From the NCBI GenBank assembly GCA_016212795.1, contig JACRDT010000019.1, positions 52,402-116,401 of the forward strand: 64,000 nt of DNA, in the 5' to 3' direction. The notes under the pieces are model-generated. The model did not search any database and was not told where the DNA came from. It saw only the letters and a program-made list of their open reading frames with translations. Position numbers and translations under genes: made by a program. Source of the DNA: Elusimicrobiota bacterium. Lineage in GTDB: Bacteria > Elusimicrobiota > Elusimicrobia > UBA1565 > UBA9628. Positions 42,092 through 51,212 of the stretch are shown piece after piece; the stretch's first letter is position 1; each line of letters starts with the position of its first letter.

Positions 42092-44002
42092 TCACTTGAT
42101 GGACCTTCCCTCGCGGCTCGTGCCCGCGGCCGCCCGCCTCCAGCCGGCTCCCCCGGCCAGGCCGGCGGTCCTGCGCCGATAGAAGGCCCAGTCGTCCACG
42201 GGCCGGTCCTCGACGAAATCATCCTGGAGCCAGCGTTTCAGGCAGGAGAATCCCGGATCAGTGTCGACCTCCCGGCCTTCGCCGGCCACGGCAACGGTGC
42301 GGACCCCCGAGTCCATCAGAGCCCGGCAGACCTTCAGGTAGTCCTGCTGCCCGCTGTGCGTGAGCCCAGGATCCAACGACACGAAAGGCTGGGGCGGGGC
42401 CTGCCCCAGGGCCGCGTAGAGCGTCGTGCCGACCTTCTCCTGGAAGATGAAGAAGGGCTTCTCCTTGGGAGCAAGCTCGGCCAAGCGTCCGTACATCCTG
42501 TCCAAGGCCCGCGCCTCCTCCGGAGGCAGCTTCAGGCCATGGAAGAACGGCGCCGACAAAGGTCGGGGGACCGCCTTGTCGGGGTTGTCGATGAGCATGA
42601 ACGGCTCCCGGCGCATGGCCACGGCCGTCATGGCTCCGCGACCGATCAGGGCCAAACCCGACGACAGGCAACCCACAGCCAGAGCGACGGCCAAGCCCCG
42701 GGGGCCATCGGTCAGGCGGCGACGGCTCCACAGCCGGTGGCCCAGCCACAAGGCGGTCAAGCCCACCGCCGGGCCCGCGACCGGCAGCGCCCACAGCGCG
42801 TTCCACCGCGTCATGGCGACGGAACGGACGCCGAGGAGCACGATGAAGATGAAACTCCCCCACACGGGGATCTCGCCGGCCCAGGCACGCCGTCCCGTCA
42901 GGGTCTCGGCCCAGGCGGCGTTGCGAAGCTCGAGACGCCATCGCCGCCAGGCGGGGCAGATGAGAAGGAATTGAAGTCCGATGAGGGGCATGGATTGATC
43001 CTGCGGGCTGCCGCTCGATATCGCCGAGCAGAACCCCGTCAAGGTCAAGGCGGTCAGCATGGCCCGGTCCTGGGGCCGGCCCATGATGGGAAGAGCCGCC
43101 AGGGGCAGGAAGACCAGGACCGAGATGCCCTCGCGGATGCCGCGGCCGCCCAACAGGTAGGCCAGGAACAAGCCGCCGGCGCAGGCGAGCAGAGACCGGT
43201 CTCCCTTGCGGAACAGGAAGCCCGACGCCAGCGCCGCCGCCGCCAGCCACGCGCCCGCTCCCGCGTGGGCCGCGAACCTGCCGCAGAGTCCCTCGACCAT
43301 GGGCAGGACGAAGAAGTGGCGCCAAGCGTTCTCCCAGCCGGCGGGGCCGATCCCCAAGGCCAGGCCTGCCACGCCGCCGAAAAAGCCCCCCGCGAGGAGC
43401 AAGCCCCCATGGCGCTTCCCCGAGCCGATGACATGGAGCCCCAGGAAGAAGGCCGCGGCCAACCCGACCGGCTGCTTGATGGAGAACGCCAGGGCCAGCG
43501 CCGTTCCTGCCGCCAACAGCCCGCCCGAGACCGGCTGTCCCCAGGGCATGAGCAAGCATGCGGCCGCGAGCACGAAGAAAAAAGCGCCGGAGGTGTACGT
43601 CGGGTTCCCCAGGGAGACCGGCATGAGCCAGACCGCTGTGATGAGCCCTGCCGCGGCCGCGAGGCCAAGACCGCTCTCCCTGCGCCAAGCCGTCCAAAAG
43701 ACCATGCCCGCGGCCGCGGCGTTGAGAACGCTTCCCAACCCCACATAGGCGGCGTAGGTGACGCCGAACCACTTGAAGAAGGCGGCCAGCATCCAGAAGA
43801 GCGCGGGGCCGATGGGACAGAGGAAGTCGCGGAAAGGAGCCTGGCCCAGGTAGGCGCGGTAGCCGCCGTCGATGATGATGGCCGCGTGGTCGTAAGCGAA
43901 GAAACGAAAACCGCAGCGCATATTAAGGAATACCGCGACGGCGGCGACCCCGGCGCCGACGATAGCCGCGGCCCTGCCGCTTCCACCAGGCTGGACACTC
44001 AT
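42092..44002 (-). CDS. polytopic membrane protein, paralogue A
   Basis: 636 residues from ATG 44002 (ATGA overlap with the upstream paralogue). It has about 12 hydrophobic segments up to residue 500, including FLNMRCGFRFFAYDHAAIII and DGGYRAYLGQAPFRDFLCPIGP, then a soluble C-terminal part (FFIFQEKVGTTLYAALGQAP, TVAVAGEGREVD). The layout resembles polyprenyl-phosphate-dependent (GT39/GT83-like) mannosyl transferases, with an acidic residue in the first loop (YDH, DGG). It shares more than half of its conserved blocks with the next gene. Likely a glycan or lipid-linked transferase; no family is certain. Confidence 0.65.
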   Translation of the reverse strand: MSVQPGGSGRAAAIVGAGVAAVAVFLNMRCGFRFFAYDHAAIIIDGGYRAYLGQAPFRDFLCPIGPALFWMLAAFFKWFGVTYAAYVGLGSVLNAAAAGMVFWTAWRRESGLGLAAAAGLITAVWLMPVSLGNPTYTSGAFFFVLAAACLLMPWGQPVSGGLLAAGTALALAFSIKQPVGLAAAFFLGLHVIGSGKRHGGLLLAGGFFGGVAGLALGIGPAGWENAWRHFFVLPMVEGLCGRFAAHAGAGAWLAAAALASGFLFRKGDRSLLACAGGLFLAYLLGGRGIREGISVLVFLPLAALPIMGRPQDRAMLTALTLTGFCSAISSGSPQDQSMPLIGLQFLLICPAWRRWRLELRNAAWAETLTGRRAWAGEIPVWGSFIFIVLLGVRSVAMTRWNALWALPVAGPAVGLTALWLGHRLWSRRRLTDGPRGLAVALAVGCLSSGLALIGRGAMTAVAMRREPFMLIDNPDKAVPRPLSAPFFHGLKLPPEEARALDRMYGRLAELAPKEKPFFIFQEKVGTTLYAALGQAPPQPFVSLDPGLTHSGQQDYLKVCRALMDSGVRTVAVAGEGREVDTDPGFSCLKRWLQDDFVEDRPVDDWAFYRRRTAGLAGGAGWRRAAAGTSREGRSIK

Positions 44003-45888
44003 GGACATCGAGGGCCAGAACCCCCGCACCCGGTCGAGCGCCTGAAGAACACCTTGTCGTCGATCCGCCGGTCCAGGATGAAGTCCTTCCTGAGCCAATC
44101 CCTCAGGCAGGCGGAAGTCTCGTCATCGCGAGGCAGTTCCCCCCCGGCGTCCAACGCCACGGTGCCCACGCCCGCGCGCTTCAAGCCCTCGCATACCTTG
44201 GCGAAATCCTCCGGGCCCTTGTTGGTGAAGGGAGGGTCGAACGAGAGGAAAGGCTGGGGAGAGCCCTGGCCCATGGCGGCGTAGATTGGGGTCGCATTCT
44301 CCTCTTGGTAGATGAAGAACGGCCTGGCCTGCGGGGGAAGGCTGGAAAGGTAGCCGTGAAAAGAGGTCAGTTCCCGCGCCTCCTCAGAAGGCAGCTTCAA
44401 CCCGAGGAAGAATTCCCCGGCGACCGGCTGTTCGACGGATTTCTCGGCCCAGTCCTCGAACCTGGCCGCGTCTTTGTCGAACAACAGCGCCGAGGAGGCT
44501 CCTCGGACGACCAGCGTCAATCCCGCGAGAACGCAACCCAGCGAGAGGATGGCGCCCTGCATCGGGGAAAGGCCCGGAAGGATGCGACGGCGGGAAAGAA
44601 GTCTGAGCCCGAGCCATAGCGCGGCCAGGCCCACGAAGGGGTCCACGACAGGGACCAGCCAGAAGCAGTTCCACCGCATCATGCCGATCTGCCTGAGGCC
44701 CAGAAGGACGAGGAACGAAAAGCCCGTCCAGACCGGCGCTTCCCTGCCCAGCCGCGATCGGCCGGCCAGGGTCTCGGCCCACCTCGCGTTGTCCGGGTCC
44801 GAGCACCAACGCTTCCAGCCTTGGAAGACCAGGAAGAACTGCACCCCGAAGAACGGTACGGTCTGACTGAAGAAGCAGCACAGGAACGGCACGGAGAACT
44901 CGGTCAACGTCAGGGCCAGGAGCATGGCCCGGCCCCTGGGCTGCCCGATGAAAGCCAGACCCAGGAGGGGCAGGAAGACATGGACCGACTTCCCCGAGCG
45001 GACCTGATGCCCTCCCAGCATGCAGCCAAGCAGCAGGCCCGCCGCGCAGGCCAAGAGCGTCCGTTCGCCTTTCAGCAAGAGGACGGCCAAGGAGAAGCCG
45101 ACGACGCAGAGCCACCCCGCGATCCCGGCGGATAAGAACTGTTCAAGTCCCCTTTCGAAGGCTGGCAGCAGGAAGAAATAGCGCCAGGCATTGCCCCATG
45201 CGCCGGGTTTGATGGCGAGCGCCAGCGCCGCAAGCGCCAGGACGAACCCTCCGGCCAGGCGGACGACATCGCGGCCTGACCCGACGCAACGAACCTGGAG
45301 GCCAAGAAAGAAGGCGCCGCACATTCCGACCGGCGATTTCACGGAGAACGCCAGTCCCAGAGCCAGCCCGGCCAGCACGGTCCGCATGGAGCCGGGACCC
45401 GTTGCTGGGTCCGGGCCGGGACCAAGGAGCAGGCACGCGGCGATGAACACGAAGAAGAAAGCCCCGGAGGTGAAGATAGGCCCTCCCGCGCACACGGGCA
45501 TGTACCAGACCGCGGTGATGAGCGCGGCAGCGACCGCCAGCCCGAGGTCTCGTCCATGACACCAGGCCGTCCAGAATACCATGCCGGCGACCGCGGCGTT
45601 CATGACGCTGCCCAGGGCCACATAAGAGGCGTAGGCGACCCCGAACCATTTGAAGAAGGTCCCCACCGCCCAGAACAGCACCGGTCCGAAAGGACAAAAG
45701 AAATCCCGGAACAATTCCTGGCCTAGAAAGACGCGATAGCCGCCGTCGATGACGCCGGCCGCCAACTCATAACCATAGAATCGGAAGCCGCACAGCCGGT
45801 TGAAAACGAAGGCGAACAGGACGACCGCCGCGGCGCACGCCGCCAAGAACGCCGGGCGTGGCGCGACGGGTCGGGCGGGCGTGGTCAT
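43999..45888 (-). CDS. polytopic membrane protein, paralogue B
   Basis: 629 residues from ATG 45888. Same plan as its neighbour: NRLCGFRFYGYELAAGVIDG, DGGYRVFLGQELFRDFFCPFGP, GPVLFWAVGTFFKWFGVAYASYV, then the soluble tail FFIYQEENATPIYAAMGQGS. The near-identical block spacing shows tandem duplication and divergence. A -10-like TAGCAT ends 10 nt before the ATG with no ribosome site. It is the first gene of the second leftward run that leads to the YkgJ-like, radical SAM and PqqD-like genes. Substrate unknown. Confidence 0.65.
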   Translation of the reverse strand: MTTPARPVAPRPAFLAACAAAVVLFAFVFNRLCGFRFYGYELAAGVIDGGYRVFLGQELFRDFFCPFGPVLFWAVGTFFKWFGVAYASYVALGSVMNAAVAGMVFWTAWCHGRDLGLAVAAALITAVWYMPVCAGGPIFTSGAFFFVFIAACLLLGPGPDPATGPGSMRTVLAGLALGLAFSVKSPVGMCGAFFLGLQVRCVGSGRDVVRLAGGFVLALAALALAIKPGAWGNAWRYFFLLPAFERGLEQFLSAGIAGWLCVVGFSLAVLLLKGERTLLACAAGLLLGCMLGGHQVRSGKSVHVFLPLLGLAFIGQPRGRAMLLALTLTEFSVPFLCCFFSQTVPFFGVQFFLVFQGWKRWCSDPDNARWAETLAGRSRLGREAPVWTGFSFLVLLGLRQIGMMRWNCFWLVPVVDPFVGLAALWLGLRLLSRRRILPGLSPMQGAILSLGCVLAGLTLVVRGASSALLFDKDAARFEDWAEKSVEQPVAGEFFLGLKLPSEEARELTSFHGYLSSLPPQARPFFIYQEENATPIYAAMGQGSPQPFLSFDPPFTNKGPEDFAKVCEGLKRAGVGTVALDAGGELPRDDETSACLRDWLRKDFILDRRIDDKVFFRRSTGCGGSGPRCP

Positions 45889-45993
45889 GCGGTATGTTAT
45901 GCTATCAAATCCCCGTTCCCATGCGCGGCTCCGGCAAGACCGTGTCCCGCGGGAGGACAAGACAGATCAGTCGGCGGGCGACTTCTTGGACCG

Positions 45994-47577
45994 CTAGCGG
46001 AGGATCGTGAGCGGAGGGACGGCCACGTCCTTGCCCTCGACGCGGATGTCGCCCTTGTGGCCGCTGACGCGGATGCCGGAGGCGGGCCTGGCCCCGGGGA
46101 AAGACACGGCCAGGAAGTAGTCCCCGGGCCCGATGCCGTCGAACTCGAAGGCGCCCTTGGCGCCGGCCGTCGTGGACGCGGCCAAGGCCATGGCGGCCAG
46201 CTCCGCGGACAGGCCCTGGGCGCGCGCGTAGAGCGCGACGTCGAGGCCTTCCCCTCCCGCGAGCCGGCCCCGGACCTTGGCGGGACGGACCGGTTTGGGC
46301 AGGTCCAAGAGCCCCGCCGGGATGGCGGCGTTGCCCTCGGAGGCGCGCTTGAGCCAGTAGGCGGCCTTGTCCGGCTTCTGGAACCGGGCGTAGGCGAAGG
46401 TCAGCATGGCGGCCGCGTGCGCCCCGACGCGCCACCTCCCCTCGTCGGCGAGGGCGTCGAGCATCCCAAGGTTGGCCGGGGTGGCGGGGGCGTGGCCGAG
46501 GTTGCCCAGGAGCAGGAGTCCCGCCAGCGGGTCGCCTGCCTCGAGGGCCTTGGACGCGGCCCGGCGCATCCCGTCGGCGTCGGAAAGCTCCGCGCAGCCC
46601 GTGTAGGCGTGCCTGAGCGCCGACCTGGCGTGGACGGAGCTCCGGCCGCCCAACCCCAGCAGTTTGGCGAGGCTCTCCGGCGAGTACTCCGCCACGCCCG
46701 CCGCGCCGGGCTGGATGTCGCGGACCTCGTAGCGCGGGGCGTCGGCCTCGGTCAGCACGATCACCGTCCTGTGCCCGGCGGGCCCGGCGGGGATGCCGGC
46801 CGCCTCGGCCAGGCTCTTGCCGCTGTCATGCGCGACGGCCGCGACCCCGCAGGCCAGCCAGCACGCCGCGACCGCGCCGCACCAGCCGGCCGCCTTGAGA
46901 GCCTCGCGGCCGCGCCGCGGCGCCCCGGACCCGCCGGCGCGCGAAGCCTGGCCCAAGGAGGCCAGGTCGTCGCAAGCGCAGGCCGTTCTCCTCTCGCCGG
47001 AGACGGCATGGATGAGGGCCAGCGCCGCGCGAGCCGCCGCGAAGACCACGACGAAGGCCGCGAGGAACGCGACGGCGGGCTCCGCGACGTCGACGCTCGC
47101 GGGAGCGAACCACGCGTTCTGGATGACGTCCAGGATCGCCGCCATCGAGGCCCTGGCCATGCTCCCGATGAGCATCAGCCCGACGACGCAGCCGGCCGTC
47201 CTGGCCAGCCGTGCCCAGCCCCCACCCCGGGCGGCCGGGACGCCAGCCTCGACCGCGCCCCTCCCGCCGAAGATGGCGGCGCCGACCCGCCACAGCAGCA
47301 GCCCCGCGGCGCCAGCGAGCAGCAGCAGCCCCAGCCAGGAGACCGCCAGGCGGCCCTGGGGGGATTGCTGAGCCCTGACGAGGGGGTCGAAGAGGAAGTA
47401 GAACGGCCGCCGGGGCACGAGGAGGTCGGCGGAGGAAGGGGCGCGGGCGAAGGCGAGCAGCAAGGCGAGCGCGGACCCGGCCAGGAGCGCGGCCGCGAAC
47501 ACGGCCGCCTGGTCCAGGGCGGGCCGCGCGCCCCGCTGGCCGACGCCCGGCCGCTCCCCGATATCCTGGCTCGTCAT
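45994..47577 (-). CDS. membrane protein with C-terminal Ig-like carrier domain, unknown function
   Basis: 527 residues, Ala-rich. Five to six hydrophobic helices occupy the first 250 residues (AAVFAAALLAGSALALLLAF, LAVSWLGLLLLAGAAGLLLW, AGCVVGLMLIGSMARA, FLAAFVVVFAAARAALALI, AAGWCGAVAACWLACGVAAV). A SEL1/TPR-like helical stretch follows (about 330-440), and the last about 80 residues (VRGRLAGGEGLDVALYARAQ, GAFEFDGIGPGDYFLAVSFPG) are a carboxypeptidase-regulatory/Ig-like beta sandwich. No family name can be given. It is 12 bp downstream of the toxin gene and could be co-transcribed. Confidence 0.6.
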   Translation of the reverse strand: MTSQDIGERPGVGQRGARPALDQAAVFAAALLAGSALALLLAFARAPSSADLLVPRRPFYFLFDPLVRAQQSPQGRLAVSWLGLLLLAGAAGLLLWRVGAAIFGGRGAVEAGVPAARGGGWARLARTAGCVVGLMLIGSMARASMAAILDVIQNAWFAPASVDVAEPAVAFLAAFVVVFAAARAALALIHAVSGERRTACACDDLASLGQASRAGGSGAPRRGREALKAAGWCGAVAACWLACGVAAVAHDSGKSLAEAAGIPAGPAGHRTVIVLTEADAPRYEVRDIQPGAAGVAEYSPESLAKLLGLGGRSSVHARSALRHAYTGCAELSDADGMRRAASKALEAGDPLAGLLLLGNLGHAPATPANLGMLDALADEGRWRVGAHAAAMLTFAYARFQKPDKAAYWLKRASEGNAAIPAGLLDLPKPVRPAKVRGRLAGGEGLDVALYARAQGLSAELAAMALAASTTAGAKGAFEFDGIGPGDYFLAVSFPGARPASGIRVSGHKGDIRVEGKDVAVPPLTILR

Positions 47578-47589
47578 CCGCGCTTCTGT

Positions 47590-47853
47590 TCACTCATAAT
47601 GCGTCCAAAGCCGGATGACTTTGACGGTCCTAATATCGGCCAAGACCTGATAAACCATCCGATGCTGGATGTTGATCCGACGAGAATAAGCGCCGGCCAA
47701 GTCGCCCACCAGCTTCTCGAATGGCGGAGGATTCTGGAAGGGATTCCTCTGGACGGTCTTCAGGAGCGCTTCCGCCCGGGGTCTGAGACCGGAGGCGCCT
47801 AATTTCCTAGCATCCTTCTGCGCTTGCTTCGTGAAAACGAGCCGCCAACTCAC
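47590..47853 (-). CDS. YoeB/Txe-type ribosome-dependent mRNA interferase toxin
   Basis: 87 residues from GTG 47853, which overlaps the antitoxin stop (GTGA). The RelE-superfamily YoeB signature is clear: WRLVFTKQAQKDARKL at the start, NPFQNPPPFEKLVGDLAGAYSRRINIQHRMVYQVL, and the C-terminal VIRLWTHYE. The catalytic pair of YoeB (Arg in SRRIN, His/Tyr at the C-terminus) is present. It would cleave mRNA in the ribosomal A site and is held in check by the upstream antitoxin. Confidence 0.88.
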   Translation of the reverse strand: MSWRLVFTKQAQKDARKLGASGLRPRAEALLKTVQRNPFQNPPPFEKLVGDLAGAYSRRINIQHRMVYQVLADIRTVKVIRLWTHYE

Positions 47854-48092
47854 CAAGAGACTCTCTTGGAGCACTTGCCGACGGGAGATCTGAGCCCTTC
47901 CCGGATCGATTCCCGCATCCCAGGGATGGACAGCAGGTAGAGCGTCTCTTGGATGGAACGCCAGTCCTCCTCCGCGATGAGCACGGCGCTGCAACGCCTC
48001 CCGGTGATCTGCACCGGCTCGTGCGACGCGGCGGTCTGGTCGAGAAGCTTGTAGAGCCTTGCCCTGGCGGCGCTTGCGGTCATGGTGGTCAT
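47850..48092 (-). CDS. YefM/Phd-type antitoxin
   Basis: 80 residues from ATG 48092 (AGGAGAG upstream). MTASAARARLYKLLDQTAASHEPVQITGRRCSAVLIAEEDWRSIQETLYLLS is the YefM/Phd fold: N-terminal DNA-binding part and a C-terminal toxin-wrapping helix. The antitoxin gene precedes and overlaps the toxin gene, as usual. An inverted repeat overlaps its promoter, so autorepression is likely. Confidence 0.87.
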   Translation of the reverse strand: MTTMTASAARARLYKLLDQTAASHEPVQITGRRCSAVLIAEEDWRSIQETLYLLSIPGMRESIREGLRSPVGKCSKRVSW

Positions 48093-48109
48093 ATCGTGGT
48101 CTCTCCTAT

Positions 48110-48139
48110 AAGCGTACTTGAAACCGTACGCTTTGTCAA
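48110..48139 (-). promoter_or_regulatory. toxin-antitoxin promoter and operator
   Basis: A perfect -35 TTGACA occupies 48134-48139 (minus strand). Between it and the likely -10 (TACGCT, 48111-48116) the spacer is 17 nt. An 8-bp inverted repeat with an 8-nt centre, AAGCGTAC and GTACGCTT, spans 48110-48133 and covers the spacer and -10, as expected of an operator bound by the antitoxin/toxin complex. Confidence 0.7.
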
Positions 48140-48192
48140 GGGCTCGCAACAGCCGGGATTCCCCACGCCAGGCGAGCCACGGCCCGAAATGG

Positions 48193-49707
48193 TCAGTTGC
48201 CGTCCAGGTCGACGGGGACGACGGGGAACTCCGAGAACCTGGCCAGCCGCTCCCTGATCTTGGCCGCCTCGCCGACCACCACCACGGTCATCTCCTCGGG
48301 GCGGATGAAGGTCCGGGCCGCCTTGAGCGCGCCGTCGGCGGTCACGGCCTCGACGTTCTCCACGTAGCTGTCGTAGTAGTCCTCGGGCAGGCGCAGGATC
48401 TTCTGCTGGACCAGCGCCCTGGCCAGGCCCTCCTGGGTCTCCATCTCCATGGCGAAGCTCCCGATGAGGAAGCTCTTGGCCTTGCGCAGCTCCTCCTCGG
48501 AGACGCCCTTGTCCCGGATGTTCTCGAGGTGCTCGAAGACGGCCTCCAGGGCGGGGACCGTCACCTCCGTGCGCACGGGCGTGCGCACGCGGATGATCGA
48601 GGAGGTGAGCCGGTGCTCCAGCTTGGACCAGACGCTGTAGGTGAAGCCCTTGTCCTCGCGGATGTCCTGCATGAGCCGCGAGCTGAAGGTCCCCCCGAGC
48701 ACCTGGTTGGCCAGCAGGAGGTTGAAGTGCTGGGGGTGGTCCTGGCGGACCGCGAGGTTGCCCATGAAGACCGTGGACTGGATCGAGCCCGGCCGGTCGA
48801 CCAGGTAGACCCGCCTCTTGTCGTGCCCCCCGACGACCGCGGGGGCCTCCACCGGCTCGGCGGCGCCCTTCCAGGAGCCGAAGCGGGCCTGCAGCGGCCG
48901 CATGGCCGATTCGTAGCCGATGTCGCCCACCAGCACGAGGGTCGCGTTGCGCGGGGTGAAGAGCTTCCGGTGGAACTCCACGATGTGCTTGCGCTCGATG
49001 GCGGCGATGGACCGGTCGGTGGGCGCGGTGACGGCGTAGGGGTGGGAGCGGTAGAGCCGCTTGAAGAAGGCCACGGAGGCCAGGAAATCGTCGTCGGCCC
49101 GCTTGGCGTCGAGCTCCTGCTTCATGTTCTTCTTGCGCAGCCGCACCTCGTTCTTCGGGAAGGAGGGGAACCGCGCCGCCTCGGCCAGCAAAGCCAGCAT
49201 GTCGCCGGCGCGCTCCGAGAGGCACGAGCTCTCGATGACGATCGAGTCCGCCCCGGCCTGGGCGGCGAGCGTCCCGCCGTACTCCTCCACGGCGTCCGAG
49301 ATCTGCTTGGAGGAGCGCGAGGAGGTGCCCTCCGTCAGGAGCTCGGCCGTGGCGTCGGCCAGGCCGGCGAACTCGGAGGGGACCGCCGCCGAGCCCGAGC
49401 GGATGGCCAGGTGCGCCGTCACCAGGGGCACCCGCTTGTCCTCGATCAGGACGACCTCCATGCCGTTGGCCAGCTTCCACTGGATCCTCGGGGGGATGTG
49501 GTACGCCTCGATGATCCCGACCGAAGGGGGCTTGGACATGTCCGGCGCCTTGGGGGCGTCCGGTTTCCTGGAGCCCGCCGGCGCGGGCCCAGCCTGCGAG
49601 GATGGCGTCCCCTGGGCCGCCTCCTCCGCGAGAGGGACGGCCTCCTGGCCGGAGGCCTGGATCGCGCCCCAAGCCAGGAGCGCCGCGGCCGCCAGCGCCC
49701 GCCTCAT
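48193..49707 (-). CDS. M16 family peptidase-like subunit lacking the zinc motif
   Basis: 504 residues. A signal peptide (MRRALAAAALLAWGAIQASG) is followed by a Pro-rich linker and two M16 domains: WKLANGMEVVLIEDKRVPLVTAHLAIRSGS opens the first. The inverted zinc motif HxxEH is replaced (LADATAELLTEGTSS), whereas the second-domain features LGGTFSSRLMQDIREDKGFTYSV are intact. This fits the non-catalytic partner of a heterodimeric periplasmic M16 protease, like YmxG/PqqL-type pairs. It overlaps the catalytic subunit gene (ATGA), encoded just upstream. Confidence 0.87.
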   Translation of the reverse strand: MRRALAAAALLAWGAIQASGQEAVPLAEEAAQGTPSSQAGPAPAGSRKPDAPKAPDMSKPPSVGIIEAYHIPPRIQWKLANGMEVVLIEDKRVPLVTAHLAIRSGSAAVPSEFAGLADATAELLTEGTSSRSSKQISDAVEEYGGTLAAQAGADSIVIESSCLSERAGDMLALLAEAARFPSFPKNEVRLRKKNMKQELDAKRADDDFLASVAFFKRLYRSHPYAVTAPTDRSIAAIERKHIVEFHRKLFTPRNATLVLVGDIGYESAMRPLQARFGSWKGAAEPVEAPAVVGGHDKRRVYLVDRPGSIQSTVFMGNLAVRQDHPQHFNLLLANQVLGGTFSSRLMQDIREDKGFTYSVWSKLEHRLTSSIIRVRTPVRTEVTVPALEAVFEHLENIRDKGVSEEELRKAKSFLIGSFAMEMETQEGLARALVQQKILRLPEDYYDSYVENVEAVTADGALKAARTFIRPEEMTVVVVGEAAKIRERLARFSEFPVVPVDLDGN

Positions 49708-51212
49708 GGCCTGCCCGAGCCCGGCGTCCCTGGCGAGGGCGTGCCGCCTCGATCCGAACTGGAGAGCGGCCTGCCTCCGGGCGACACCGCGAAGAAAGCG
49801 GCCGCGTCGGGGCGCAGGAACCTCGCCGCCGCGCGGCGCGTGTCCTCCGGGGTGACCGCCATGAACCGCTCGAGGTCCATGTTGACGGTCCCGGGGTCGC
49901 CGTCCAGGATGGCCGCGGTCAGCAGCATCTGCGCCCGCCCCAGGGTGGTCTCCCGGCTCCTCACCCAGTCGGAGCGGAACTTCGTCTTGACCCGGTCGAG
50001 CTCGGCGGGACCGAGCCCCGCGGCCGCGACCTTGGACACCTGCTTCATGAGGAGCCCCTGGACATCCCGGGCGGAGTGCTCCGCCTTGTGCACCACGTAC
50101 CCGCCGAGCGAGCCGGGCTCCTTGTACTCCCGGGGCTCCATCAGCGGGAACCCCAGCCCGCCCTCGAGGCTCACCGCCACCTGCGCCCGCTTGACCAGCT
50201 CCTGGTAGAGCCTGGAGTTCTTCCCGGCGAACAACGCCTGCCCCACGAGCGCCAGGGCGTAGTGGTCCGGGCTGCCCCTGGCCGGCAGGCCTTTCCAGGC
50301 GACCGCCAGGGCGGGCAGATGGGCGTGCGTGTCGGCCAGCTCGAACCACCGGGCCGAGGCGGGCTCGGGCTCCGTGACGTCGACCGCCGCGGGGCTGCCG
50401 CGGTTGGGGATCCACTCGAAATAGTCCTTGACCAACGACAGCGCCCGCGCCGGGTCCACGTCCCCCACGATGGCCAGCACCCCGTTCTGCGGGGAGTAGT
50501 AGTCCGCGTAGAACTCCGAAACGGCCTTGGTCGTCGCCGCGGCGAAATCCTCGTAGGAGCCGATCGTCGGGTGGGCGTTCTGCCAGTTGGAGAACGTCCG
50601 GGAGGCGACGTCCACGTACAGGAGGGGGCCGTAGGGGTCGTTGTCCACGCGCATGCGCCGCTCCTCCTTGACCACCTCGATCTGGTTGCGGATGGCGTCC
50701 TTGGTGACGTCAAGGTCCGCGAGGCGGTCCGCGTCGAGCCAGAGGGCGACCGCCAGGGCGTTGGACGGGAGCACCTCGTAGAAGATCGTGTAGTCCTCGT
50801 GCGAGAGGGCGTTGTTGTCGCCGCCGTAGGACTCGAGGATGCGGTCGAACTGCCCCTTGCGCACGTGCTTGGAGCCCTCGAACATCAAGTGCTCGAAGAG
50901 ATGGGCGAAGCCCGCCCGGCCCCGCGGCTCGGTCCTGCCCCCCGCGTTGAACGCCATGGCCACCGTGACCACCGGCACGGACGCGTCGGCCGCCACGACG
51001 ACCCTGAGCCCGTTGGCCAGGACCGCCGTCTCGAACGCCACCTTCGGGACCCGCGGCCCCGTCGCGGGCTCGGCGGGCCCGGCGGCCGCGGCCTGAGCCG
51101 CAACCCCCTGGGAGGAAAGCCCCTGGGCTGAAAGCCCAGGCGCCGCGAAGCCCGCGCCGAACAGGCACGCCGCGCCCAGGAGCGTCCGGAGCCGCGCCGG
51201 GGGCCCCGTCAT
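49704..51212 (-). CDS. M16 family zinc metallopeptidase, catalytic subunit
   Basis: 502 residues from ATG 51212, which overlaps the methyltransferase stop. The signal sequence is followed by an odd LSAQGLSSQGVAAQAAA repeat. VLANGLRVVVAADASVPVVTVAMAF and then HLFEHLMFEG give the HxxEH zinc site, with the downstream glutamate in IEVVKEERRMRVDNDPYG (about 76 residues on). Second-domain features (LFAGKNSRLYQELVKRAQ) are also present. It degrades peptides in the periplasm together with the next-encoded subunit. Confidence 0.9.
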   Translation of the reverse strand: MTGPPARLRTLLGAACLFGAGFAAPGLSAQGLSSQGVAAQAAAAGPAEPATGPRVPKVAFETAVLANGLRVVVAADASVPVVTVAMAFNAGGRTEPRGRAGFAHLFEHLMFEGSKHVRKGQFDRILESYGGDNNALSHEDYTIFYEVLPSNALAVALWLDADRLADLDVTKDAIRNQIEVVKEERRMRVDNDPYGPLLYVDVASRTFSNWQNAHPTIGSYEDFAAATTKAVSEFYADYYSPQNGVLAIVGDVDPARALSLVKDYFEWIPNRGSPAAVDVTEPEPASARWFELADTHAHLPALAVAWKGLPARGSPDHYALALVGQALFAGKNSRLYQELVKRAQVAVSLEGGLGFPLMEPREYKEPGSLGGYVVHKAEHSARDVQGLLMKQVSKVAAAGLGPAELDRVKTKFRSDWVRSRETTLGRAQMLLTAAILDGDPGTVNMDLERFMAVTPEDTRRAAARFLRPDAAAFFAVSPGGRPLSSSDRGGTPSPGTPGSGRP

